Below are positions 47,527 to 56,830 of a stretch of 64,000 nt of DNA, piece by piece (within the stretch, counting starts at the first letter, position 1; each line of letters begins with the position of its first letter). A model generated the notes under the pieces. That model was given only the letters and a program-made list of their open reading frames with translations, did not search any database and had not been told where the DNA came from. This DNA is from Sindora glabra (taxonomy: Eukaryota > Streptophyta > Magnoliopsida > Fabales > Fabaceae), in NCBI GenBank assembly GCA_020226215.1, contig CM035232.1:48050179-48114178 (forward strand), written 5' to 3'. Both the position numbers and the translations under genes were made by a program.

Positions 47527-48507
47527 TCAAGCAAATGGACCTAATGCTTGTCCATCTTCAGTATATCTACCATAATACTCACCACCTCTATCTGATCTCA
47601 CTATCTTAATTTGTTTATCACATTGTTTCTCTACTTCTGCTTTAAACACCTTAAAGGCATCAAGTGCCTCATTCTTATTATTCAACAGATAGAGATACAT
47701 ATATCGTGAGTAATCATCAATAAAGGTGATAAAATATTTTGGACTACAAATGTCTGTATGTATAATTTCTAAAATGGTAGTACTCCTCTTGGCACCTTTC
47801 TTGGTCTTATTAGTCTGCTTTCCCTTTATGCAGTCTATACAAGCTTCAAAGTCAGTAAAATCTAGCGTACTAAGTATTCCATCTTTTACTAACCTTTTAA
47901 CCCTCTCTATTGAGATATGACCTAGCCTACGGTGCCACAACATAGAGGAATCTTCATTAGTAACACATCTCTTAATACCTATGCTACTAGAAACATGCAT
48001 TGAATCATTAGGTATACTGTCTTGTAATTGAATTCGGAAAAGACCATCAGAAATTGTACCATTGCCAACAAGATTAGATTTATAAAATAACTTAAACATA
48101 TTATTTGAAAATTCAAAAGAATATCCAAAAGGCAAAAGTTTCGAAATAGAAATTAAGTTTCTAGAGAAACTTGGTACATAAAAAGTCCTTTCCAATATCA
48201 AACTAAAGCCAGTATCTAAAACTAGTCTGCAAGTTCCTATAGCTTCAACTAGTGAGCCCATCTTGTTGCCTGAATAGATGTACTGCTCACTGCCCACTGG
48301 CTTCCTTTGGTTTAGAAAGCCCTGCAAGGTATTAGAGATATGGATTGTAGAACCAGAATCAATCCACCATGTGTTACTACTAACATCTACCATATTAGAT
48401 TCATAACAAAAATGTGAGATTGAGATACCTTTCTTTTCAAGCCAGCTCTTAAATTTGTTGCAGTTCTTCTTTATGTGTCCTTTCTTCTTGCAGAAGAAAC
48501 ACTTGGA
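47527..48507 (-). pseudogene. copia zinc-knuckle, protease and integrase N-terminal block
   Basis: In frame after the gag TAG this starts with a perfect CCHC knuckle CFFCKKKGHIKKNC (48501-48460). The protease active site WWIDSGSTIHIS follows, with D-S-G codons at about 48360-48352. Then come the GAG-pre-integrase block MLWHRRLGHISIERVKRL and the C-x2-C of ACIDCIKGK. Integrase shows HTDIC (first Asp) directly followed by SPKYFITFIDDYSRY, and RSDRGGEYYG (second Asp). About a dozen residues normally between HTDICGP and the K/R-YF-ITF block are absent, an in-frame deletion. The block ends at TGA 47527. Confidence 0.93.
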
Positions 48508-49218
48508 CTATTTCCTTATACTACCTTGAATGGGTGCATTTCCCTTTCCTTTTGAGTTAACTTGCTTGTTGTTCTTCCCTTGTGTTGCCAAATGTGCGCT
48601 TTCTCCCATTTCTGCAATAAGCCTCCCTTCTTCTTGTACACACATGGACAGAAGTTCATTGATTGTCCATTTCTCCTTATGTGTGTTGTAGGAAATCTTG
48701 AAAGGTCCATACTGAGGCGGCAGAGAGTTCAGGATATAGTGCACAAGGAAAGACTCGGACATCTCGACCTCAAGCATTTTTAATTGAGCTGCAATGTCCC
48801 TCATCTGCATGATATGCTCTCGCACACCCGTTATGCCGGTAAGCTTCATTGATGATAACCTTGTCATTAGGGTGCTTGCCAAAGCCTTGTCTGAAGTTTC
48901 AAATTGTTCATCAATGGCCTTGAGCAAACTTCGAACGTTCTGATGCTCTCCAATAGATCCACGAACGCTAGCAAAAATCTTAGTTTTGATATACATCATA
49001 CTAAGGCGATTTGATCGCTCCCAACGCTCGTAAAGTGCTATTTCAGCTGCACTACTACTATCAGTGGGTTTAGGAGGTTCATCCTTTCTTATTGCATCAT
49101 CCACGTCCATCCACCCCAATTGAAGAAGAATTTTCTCCTTCCATATCTTATAATTATCACCATTCAATTCAGGAACTTGAAAATCAGAGATATTTAGAGG
49201 TTGAAAAGCTGTATAAAA
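48508..49218 (-). CDS. copia gag (capsid) block
   Basis: Open from 49218 (after a TAA at 49221-49219) to the TAG at 48508-48510. The reading ISDFQVPELNGDNYKIWKEK is the canonical gag start, then LQLGWMDVDDAIRKDEPPKP, LKAIDEQFETSDKALASTLM, REHIMQMRDIAAQLKMLEVE and a Lys/Gly-rich tail (KQVNSKGKGNAPIQG). The natural ATG is probably 49229 (ATGGCG), but it is out of phase with this frame, implying a one-base shift in the short stretch between. The stop falls two codons before the zinc knuckle. Gag normally forms the particle and packages RNA. Confidence 0.9.
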   Translation of the reverse strand, partial: FYTAFQPLNISDFQVPELNGDNYKIWKEKILLQLGWMDVDDAIRKDEPPKPTDSSSAAEIALYERWERSNRLSMMYIKTKIFASVRGSIGEHQNVRSLLKAIDEQFETSDKALASTLMTRLSSMKLTGITGVREHIMQMRDIAAQLKMLEVEMSESFLVHYILNSLPPQYGPFKISYNTHKEKWTINELLSMCVQEEGRLIAEMGESAHLATQGKNNKQVNSKGKGNAPIQGSIRK

Positions 49219-49229
49219 TTACACGCCAT

Positions 49230-50544
49230 GTTAATAATTTGAGGCAAAAAAAAAAATTTCATATGACATGTCTTACCAATGCAAAACATATCTATCAAAC
49301 ATAATCCTAGTAACAAACAAAACTGCCTGTGGGCTTAGTTTTATTTAATTAGGCTTATGTATAAAGTTAGTGAAACTAGCAAATTATACCCCCTATCTTA
49401 ATTCCTGTGGGTAGATTAAGGTAAAGGAAAATTTACTATTCCACCCTAATTAATCATATTAAATATAATAAAATTCCTGTGGGATAATAATTATTATATT
49501 GAATATGATTAATTACAATTAATGTCAATTTTTCTTTATGTGATCCTAGATTTAAATCTAATACTTTATGTATAATTTTAGAATAATCAAAAGTGCTGTG
49601 GCTAAGTTTTAATTAAACTAAAATTATACGGATCACTTGACATTTTTTTTAAAAAAAAAAAACATAAATATATATATTTTTTTATGAGATTTCAAATATT
49701 AATTAATCACACCAATAAATGTGACAAATTAATTTTCTCTTCATAGAAAAATATATAGCCTAAGATTGATAAAACAATCATACAATATTATTATAATGAG
49801 AAACAAATAATTAATTAATCAACTAAACCAAATGTGATTAATTAATTTAGATTCTCCTAATTAATTTTAATTTAATTGTGGTAAATTAATGCCTAAAATA
49901 ATATCTAAATATTAGGCATAAATTATATGACATTAGTATGTTTGTTATGATTTAACAATATTCAAAAACCAAAATAATAATTATAAACGTTTCTGAACCT
50001 TTCTATATGAATCTGTGTAACCTTATACCAAGTAAATCTCAATAGCTCAGTTGGTCAGGGCTCTAGTTTCAATTGTCAAGGCATGGGTTCAAATCCCATG
50101 TGGAGCAGATCGTTACTTCTCCTTTTTTTTTAAGAAACAGCAAAAGTTTAACCTCAATGAAATGTACCGTTTCATTAAAACATATTAAAAGTCGTTCAAA
50201 CACAGAAAGCAGTGAAACGACGTGAACGCAAAACACAATGCAGAACAACGCAGAATACAGTGAAACGACGTGCAGCTTGCATCATCTTCAACCTCTAGCC
50301 GGGTCGACCCGACCCGGCCATGACCCGAAATAGAACCCGAAAAACAGAGCAAGCAGACCCGACATTTTATGCAGTTTTCAACATGTTTTTCATCATTTTC
50401 CGAGCCTAAAACTATCAGAATCTCATGGTCTATCAATTTCTAATCATAAAAAAAATGGAAAAACAGCATCTAAACTGGATTCTAATTCAAATCTATCCTC
50501 TGTTTTTTTTTTATGTAAAACATAGCAAGGCAGAGGCAATTTTT
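49230..50544 (-). other. Leader of the young copia element (1.3 kb)
   Basis: Long for a copia leader. It contains no reading frame I can assign, but includes an antisense tRNA-like cassette (50036-50131) and a GC-rich hairpin GCCGGGTC/GACCCGGC (50298-50305 / 50311-50318). There is also a direct repeat CAGTGAAACGACGTG (50210-50224 and 50258-50272) and an AATGAAA/TTTCATT hairpin near 50156-50176. Candidate packaging/dimerisation signals would be expected in this region. Confidence 0.6.
50036..50131 (+). repeat. tRNA-like Pol III cassette, copy 3, in the copia leader
   Basis: A-box TAGCTCAGTTGG (50043-50054) matches the consensus exactly. B-box GGTTCAAATCC is at 50086-50096, 43 bases on, with a T run at 50123-50131. 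The D-arm (GCTC/GGGC) and T-arm (ATGGG/CCCAT) fold, but acceptor and anticodon stems do not. It is antisense to the retroelement. It closely resembles 5935-6018. Confidence 0.6.
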
Positions 50545-50556
50545 GCTCTGATACCA
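50545..50556 (-). other. Primer-binding site, initiator tRNA-Met type
   Basis: On the minus strand it reads TGGTATCAGAGC, two bases inside the 5' LTR. This 12-base complement of the tRNA-iMet 3' end is the standard plant copia primer site. Confidence 0.92.
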
Positions 50557-50558
50557 AA

Positions 50559-50964
50559 TGTAAACTATATCTAGGGTACTCAGATACTTAATATATCCTA
50601 GTTAAAGTATAAAATAAGTCAGATATGCGGAAGCCTACCTCCAGCCATAGCTTTAACGAAATTCACAGAGAAGTTGCTCCAAGAAATTGTACCGAACAGT
50701 CACTTGAATTATCAAATTCGGGTACTTCCAGGTTCTGGTTTTTGCTTCTTTGATGGTGTAAATTGTTCAGAAAATAATTTTTGCATTAACCGAACCCGAG
50801 GATCCCTGTATGATATTTTATACCAGCATGAACTCAGCTTCTCCCATCAAAGAAGCTGAGATTTTGGTGGTTTGTTGAAGCAGCAAACTGCTTCCGAGTT
50901 TCACGGACCACGTTCAGCATTCGAACGTTGGTTTTGTTACCAACGGAAGAAAAGATTTGTTACA
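50559..50964 (-). repeat. 5' LTR of the young copia element
   Basis: 406 bp, identical to 44489-44894 except four transitions (in the segments ccatAgctt, gggtaCttcc and cccgAggaTccc). It carries the same hairpins (50833-50860 and 50877-50894). It would contain the promoter, reading leftward. Confidence 0.95.
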
Positions 50965-50969
50965 ATATT
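50965..50969. repeat. Target-site duplication, right copy (ATATT)
   Basis: Equals 44484-44488 at the other end of the element. Confidence 0.85.
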
Positions 50970-53092
50970 TTGATACAAATTGAATCTAATAATTTAAATT
51001 TATTGATTTGTATAATATTATACAAATTAAATAAAATTTATTATTGATGCAACCTAAAATGGTGCATTATAATTTGAACCTATTTAACACTAATTGTTTT
51101 TAAAATTTTAATTTTTTAAAAGAAAATTCAAAATTAATTTTATTCTTATTTTAACGTACTTTCTTTCATGATAATCTTTTAGGTTTGAAGTGTGAAAATA
51201 AAGTAATATATCTTACCTTTACAAATATTTAATTTTTAGAATGAAGGTAATAAGAATTGAATTCTAAACTTTAGTGTACGAATAATTTCTAACAGCCTAA
51301 ATTTTATTTTCACCTTTTACGTTTTAGTCTTGATATCATATTTAACGTTAAATGTCCATAAAATCATAAACTTTTAAGAGAAGAGCCAAAATTAATTTTT
51401 ATTATTAATCTAACATACTTGCTCACATAATAATCTTTTAGGTTTGAAGCATGGAAATAGAACAACACACCCTACTTAATGCAGATATTTAATATTTATT
51501 ATTATTCTAACATAATACACATTAATCTTTTAGATTTGAAGTGTGGAAATAGAATAACACACCCTCTCCCAGATATTTAATGTTTAGAGAGAGAGAGAGA
51601 GGAAGGGAAAACAAAGAGAATTTTAGAAGCTGATTAGTGTATAATATTATTAATTTTTGTTAATTTTATCACTGACCAACAACAATATGTACATTAATCA
51701 GCTTTGTATCATTGATTTCTGTTAATTTTATCTATTAAATAGAATACTTATTTTTTTGCATAAAATTTAAGAAAATGATTAGTGTATTGCGCAACCATAT
51801 TATATACGTCAGAGGTTTTGCTCTAGCGAGTCCTTAAAAAAATTAATTAATTTCTATGAAAGTTTAATGTAAACCTCATAAAATTTATAATTTTTATATA
51901 AATTGTATGTGTGTCCGGCTTTTACATATGAAAAATATATAGAAATTTATAATTTCATCACTAAAATAATAATAAAATATTCAAAAGGTTGTGTTACAAT
52001 GAAAATTTTGCAATATTTAATAAAAAATTTTAAAAATTTTATACAAAAGTTACAAACTTTTAATAAAATTTTACGTTTTAATGTGTATTTAGAGGTTGGG
52101 GTGCGAATTCCAATGTGGCGCTGCGGTTGAAAACAAGATAGAAGGAGAGCTGCAAAATGTGAGAAATAATATGCAGAGGTTCTGCCATTCATACATCTGA
52201 CAAACATTGTGCTCTTTAAATTTATCATAGCGTGGCTAAATTCTTAAATTGTGCACTTTAAATTGCTTGAAAGTTAAGAAAAATTGTCCATTTAACGATT
52301 CCAAGTCATTTTGTTATTGAAAAATCATTTGAAAAGCTGACATTGCTTTAAAGTGGTGTAAAATTCCAAGTAATTACAAGTTTTTCAATAATTTTGAAAA
52401 TGCAACTGTATCTAAATACGCTTTGGTTTATATGTTTGAACAAGCATCTTGTGTTTTCCAACAATTTCAAAAAATGTTATTATATTCAAATAAATATCAA
52501 TTTCATTTTTAATCCATCATATAAATTTTTTAAATAATTTCAAAAATATTACGATATCAAAATAAATATCAATGTCAATTTTGATCAACGTCTATATGAT
52601 TATATTTATTTAAATTTCTGTACTAATAGTAGGTTTTGTCAACCTTTCTTCATCCTCATGAATATGTTGGCCATGTATCACATGATGTCATAACCACTTA
52701 TTTATGGTAATGCATTAAATGGAATAATAAGTTAATTTCAACATAATTACACCCAAGCTATTATTGCAATAGTTACAATGTTCCATAGAAAATTTACCTT
52801 CACTTGCTCCTAATTTTAGTACCAGACCATGCAAATAATATATTTTCAAAGCACAATTAAGTACCTTCTTAAGGGCTGATCACAATCCCTTGACTAGTAG
52901 GTCAAGCTAGTACACGACCTTATTATAAAAGTGTACCACAACAAGTATTCAATATTGCTTAGAATATAATAGCATAACCTAATATTAAAATTGTTTTAAA
53001 AAAATAAAGTATTATATGCAATTATTCTTAGGAAGATAGTTTTACATATGTTTAACACAACAAAACTAAGCTATATATATTAACACATCCTA
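50970..53092. other. AT-rich DNA and transposon arm of copy C
   Basis: No gene. A (GA)n run is at 51586-51600. From about 52480 to 52620 the sequence resembles the subterminal repeats at 23320-23410 (AATTTCAAAAATATTACGAT, TTGATCAACGTCTAT), so it belongs to a TNP1-type transposon arm. Confidence 0.45.
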
Positions 53093-53359
53093 CTAAAGGT
53101 TATCCTTCAATGCTAGTAATATATACCTCCAATTTATATAGTTGATTGATATTTTGCATGTTATAACTCCTATGTAATTGCTTAATGGTGCTACAACTAG
53201 ACCACTTGGTTTCCCTTTAGCATTAAAACAAATGCCTTGCCTTATCACCCTTAGTGCACACCTTACCTTTTTGGTTATCACCAATTGCTTTACCAAAAGG
53301 GTCCATAAAAAATCAATGTTAGTTATATATAACATACAAAGATAAATCCTAAACTCCAT
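53093..53359 (-). pseudogene. TNP1-type transposase N-terminal exon, copy C
   Basis: 88 codons open on the minus strand. VRCALRVIRQGICFNAKGKP then LSNYIGVITCKISINYINWR match the N-terminal block of the same family as copies A and B (VEFNAKR in A). The region to its right (53520-53720) matches the same relative position beside copy A, so C and A share a promoter-side arm. The rest of the gene is not visible leftward. It is a truncated, inverted neighbour of copy B. Confidence 0.55.
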
Positions 53360-53424
53360 ACAAAAATTAGTAAAGAATATAATGATAACAATGAAAAAGA
53401 CTAACAGACTATAATATCATTGTG

Positions 53425-53457
53425 CACACACACACAGATATATATATATATATATAT
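53425..53457 (+). repeat. (CA)6(AT)n microsatellite
   Basis: (CA)6 at 53425-53436 followed by an AT run to 53457. Confidence 0.85.
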
Positions 53458-54269
53458 GTCAAAACCAAATAAATAATCAATATTAAAAGAAATGGAACTA
53501 AGACAATAAACCATACTTAAGAATGATATTGATAATGATAAAAAAAAACTTAAAGTTGAGAGGAATGAAAATGAGAATGATATGGATGTTTACAATCATT
53601 GGAGAAATGATGAAAGTGGAGAAGGACTTATTGCCAAAGAATATGGATTTCAAATAAAGAGTGGGAGTGAAATAGAGAGCAAAATAAGAGTTATTCAAGA
53701 AAAATCTTTAAATGTCAATTTTCTAATAAATAACAAATACATTAACAAAGCCATGTTGATTTTATATATAACCAGTGTATAAAATTATGCCCATATCCAT
53801 AAAAATATCTTTACTTACCATTATTTAAATGTTGGTCATTTTTAGAAAATTGACATTTAAATATGGATGGATAAAGACATCGACTTCTTAAAAATATGTA
53901 ACATGTTAAGTCATCTCAAACACTTCAAGAACCTAACAGTTAGCATGCCTTTAAATGTCCATTACTACATGATGGCAATTTTACATTAATTAATAGATGC
54001 CAATCAAAGACAAAACCAATATCTATATTGATATAAGAGCATTTTTAAAATTATTGAGATAAATAAGATGATGATTAGTAAATATGACCAACATTTATTT
54101 TAAAGTGGTGAAAATTTTTAAATTCATGTTATACTTATGATGATAGTTAAAATTATAATTTACATTTATTTAGGAAGCAATTTCATGTTCGAAAATACTA
54201 GGAAGCTAAAAATATCAATTTCATACCCAACCAACATTAAAAGTGAATGCAAACCATTAGTGTGAAAGT
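53458..54269. other. Shared 5' arms between copies C and B
   Basis: Non-coding, with AAATGTCAATTTTCTAATAA-type motifs also seen beside copy A (22960-23000). Lies between two oppositely oriented transposase remnants. Confidence 0.45.
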
Positions 54270-56830
54270 GTTAAGTGAACTTAAGATGTTGATTACTTAC
54301 TTAACTAAAGGGCAAGCCAAAAGAAAGTATGAGGCAACTTGCAATAGTTAAGTTAGATTAACAACATAAACCATTATATTAATATTTTATGCTCAATGGA
54401 AGCAACTCCCTACAACATTAGAGGATAATATTTGGCATGAGGTCTTAGTATGCACACTAAAATTTGGATAGCTTTATGTTATAAATATGGAAAACTTTAT
54501 TTTTAGAATAATCACATATAAGTCTTTCATGTGTGTTTTTTTCTTGTAAAGTGTTTTCAATATTCCTAACACCTAGCATATGCATAAAGGAGTATTATTG
54601 CATATGATAATCTAGTAGAAGGACTACAAGACAATGTTGATGTAAGACTACATTAATCTTAAGATTGCTACCAAAATAATGCTTTAAAAATGGAACTCCA
54701 TTAACTAGCAATTATGGGAGAAGTTCCTATAACAAATGGATAATGACTAGTTCTTCTTAATTTCATGTTTGCATATCATTTATAATTATGAATTGTGACG
54801 TCATTTGGTTCATAAAAGTTAAATAGGTCTAACTAGAAGAGACAAAGAATGAATAGACATTCATACAAGCTTTCTTAAGGAAGCTAGAAAATGAGTTTAT
54901 GGTAAAAAGGCATGTGAAAGTAAAGGGTGAAGATACAGAAGATGATCCTTCCATTTCTTACACATTGTTATGGAAGCAAAGTAGAATTAACGAGTAGGGA
55001 AAGTGCATAATCCTAGAGAGTTGAGCTATTGTGAAAAGATTGTAAGCATTTATAATTAAATCAAAATGTATGGTTTCATTTTGAAGCTTCCATTTCATAT
55101 TAATTAAATCTAATTATCTATTATTTGTATATTGCTATAAGATAACCTCATGTAGCAAGCTTCCTAGGATAAGTGTGAGCCTGTTGGAAAGAATGGCATC
55201 TCAACTACAGTGTTAGGATCTAAGGAGCATCTCAGTCATGTTTAGGGTGCAAATATGGTGTTAGCTTGAAGGACTACTTTAGCCTATAAGGGGATCGTCC
55301 ATAGGGACATTCACAACTCAAGTTGGAAAACCTCAAAGCACAAGTATTGCCCAACGAGGAAAAATAACTCATTATGAATTGAATGACAAAGATGCAGCAA
55401 AAGTAGCTTTGCACTTTGTAAGAGTAGATAGCCTACCAATAGACTACATAATTAAGTTCTACTGCATCAATCTAACTACCTTTAGGATGACTACTCACAT
55501 AGATGAGTGAACCCCATAACTATTGCTTAACTTATCTTTAGGACCCCTAATAAAAAAAGGTGTCAACCCTTTTTGTGACTAGTTTGGAAGATGTGGTAGT
55601 TCTTATAATGTTGGCATTAATGACAACAGATATTATAAAGACCTTACTCAATGTAAATGTGACCCTTAACCTTTACATTATTCTATATATGCTTATACAT
55701 GAATTAGGTTCCTTATAGTTAAGGTTTATATTACATAGGGTAGAGCCACATATACTTTAATAATGGTAAGACCACATGTATAAAAGGTCGTGGTTAAGTG
55801 GATTTAGTAAGTTGTAACCTCCACTATCAATCATTACTAGACAATTAAGTAAAGGTTATGGTTAACAAGCCATTGGCCCTCATAATTGAGGTAATGGTGC
55901 TAAATGATGAAGTCCAAATAGTGGAAGCAACCTATAGGACTTTCATTACATAGTTAATGATCTTCATTTAATACCTAGTGGAGGTATCATCGTGTATCAT
56001 ATACCCCTATCACTAACTTTTTTATAAGGTTAAAGTAACATTAACTTTATTTGTATGAGATTTGAATCAAAGTTATTTATGTTTCAACAATTTCCTTATC
56101 ATGATTAGAAGGCACTGCAAGCCAAGCCTAATAGCTCATAGGTATAAGCCTTAGTCTTTTTAGAGGAGGATATAATAGGATAATATAATTTAATCTACAT
56201 TAAAAAGTCATAATCCAAGAGCTCTTAAGGCTTGAGGAGCTCTATACTACTTGCATCTAGCTTTAGGTTATGTAAGTTAATGTTATCTTCTTTAAATAAA
56301 TACAAATTTATTCAACTATTATCAGAATAGAAGTTTAACTTACATTAATCTTTTTGTATGTATTATTATGATTGCTAGTCTTCCCTAAATTCAAAAGTTG
56401 AATCTGGATATTTAAATCCATATTAACTTGACATTTGGTACCAGCAAGAAATTAAGTTGATGGAAGGGTATTTCATCGAGGCATTACTCTATTAGCTTAA
56501 GAAAACTTACTAATTTACACCATATTATAAGAGATAAGTCCTACTTATGCATTAGTTATGATTTTCCTTTTTTTTGTAAACATATGTTAGCATTTTATTA
56601 TGCCATTGTATTATAATTACCATTGGATGCTTACTATGGTGTGCCCAAAGAAGATAGCCATCTTTTAGTTTGATCCTTTAAGGAAAGGAGCACAAAACAC
56701 ATTGAAATGACTAATAAAGCATTTAGGTGAATACTATACAAAGGGCATCCAATCGAACAGGAAAGGTGCCAAAAATGTAACATGGTTAGCAATAAAGGCA
56801 TGTTTTTTTAGTAAGATTAATGCAACATGT
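54270..56830 (+). pseudogene. TNP1-type transposase with Ulp1-like C-terminus, copy B
   Basis: Plus-strand reading in shifting frames: KGQAKRKYEATCNS, then QWKQLPTTLEDNIWHEVLV (about 54400), FLRKLENEFMVKRHVKVKGE and LWKQSRINE (54880-54995). VGKNGISTTVLGSKEHLSHV (about 55180-55240), the best-conserved TNP1 block, follows. After it are EVQIVEATYRTFIT (about 55918-55955) and finally HWMLTMVCPKKIAIF, a stop, FDPLRKGAQNTLK. The His codon (56621-56623) and Asp codon (56672-56674) lie 17 codons apart, as in the catalytic His/Asp of Ulp1/C48 peptidases. The catalytic Cys end was not found. All blocks correspond to copy A. Inactive. Confidence 0.65.

Larger units (their letters stand above)
44489..50964 (-). 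mobile_element. Young but defective Ty1/copia retrotransposon (6476 bp)
   Basis: A complete element with two 406 bp LTRs (44489-44894, 50559-50964), TG...CA ends, a 5 bp target duplication, a PBS at 50545-50556, a PPT next to 44895 and a gag-pol frame on the minus strand. The LTRs differ at four positions, all transitions, so insertion is recent in relative terms. gag-pol is open over long stretches but broken by a frame problem at the gag start, TAG at 48508-48510, TGA at 47527-47529, TAA at 47227-47229 and a short integrase deletion. It is therefore non-autonomous. The copia lineage was not assigned. Confidence 0.96.

Noticed and set aside
50036..50108. Functional tRNA gene
   Set aside because: A- and B-boxes and the D and T arms are good, but acceptor and anticodon stems do not pair, so a working tRNA is not supported. 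The same holds for 5935-6007.
50185..50436. 83-codon minus-strand open frame in the copia leader
   Set aside because: Lies in the untranslated leader over the GC-rich hairpin and direct repeats, with no domain.
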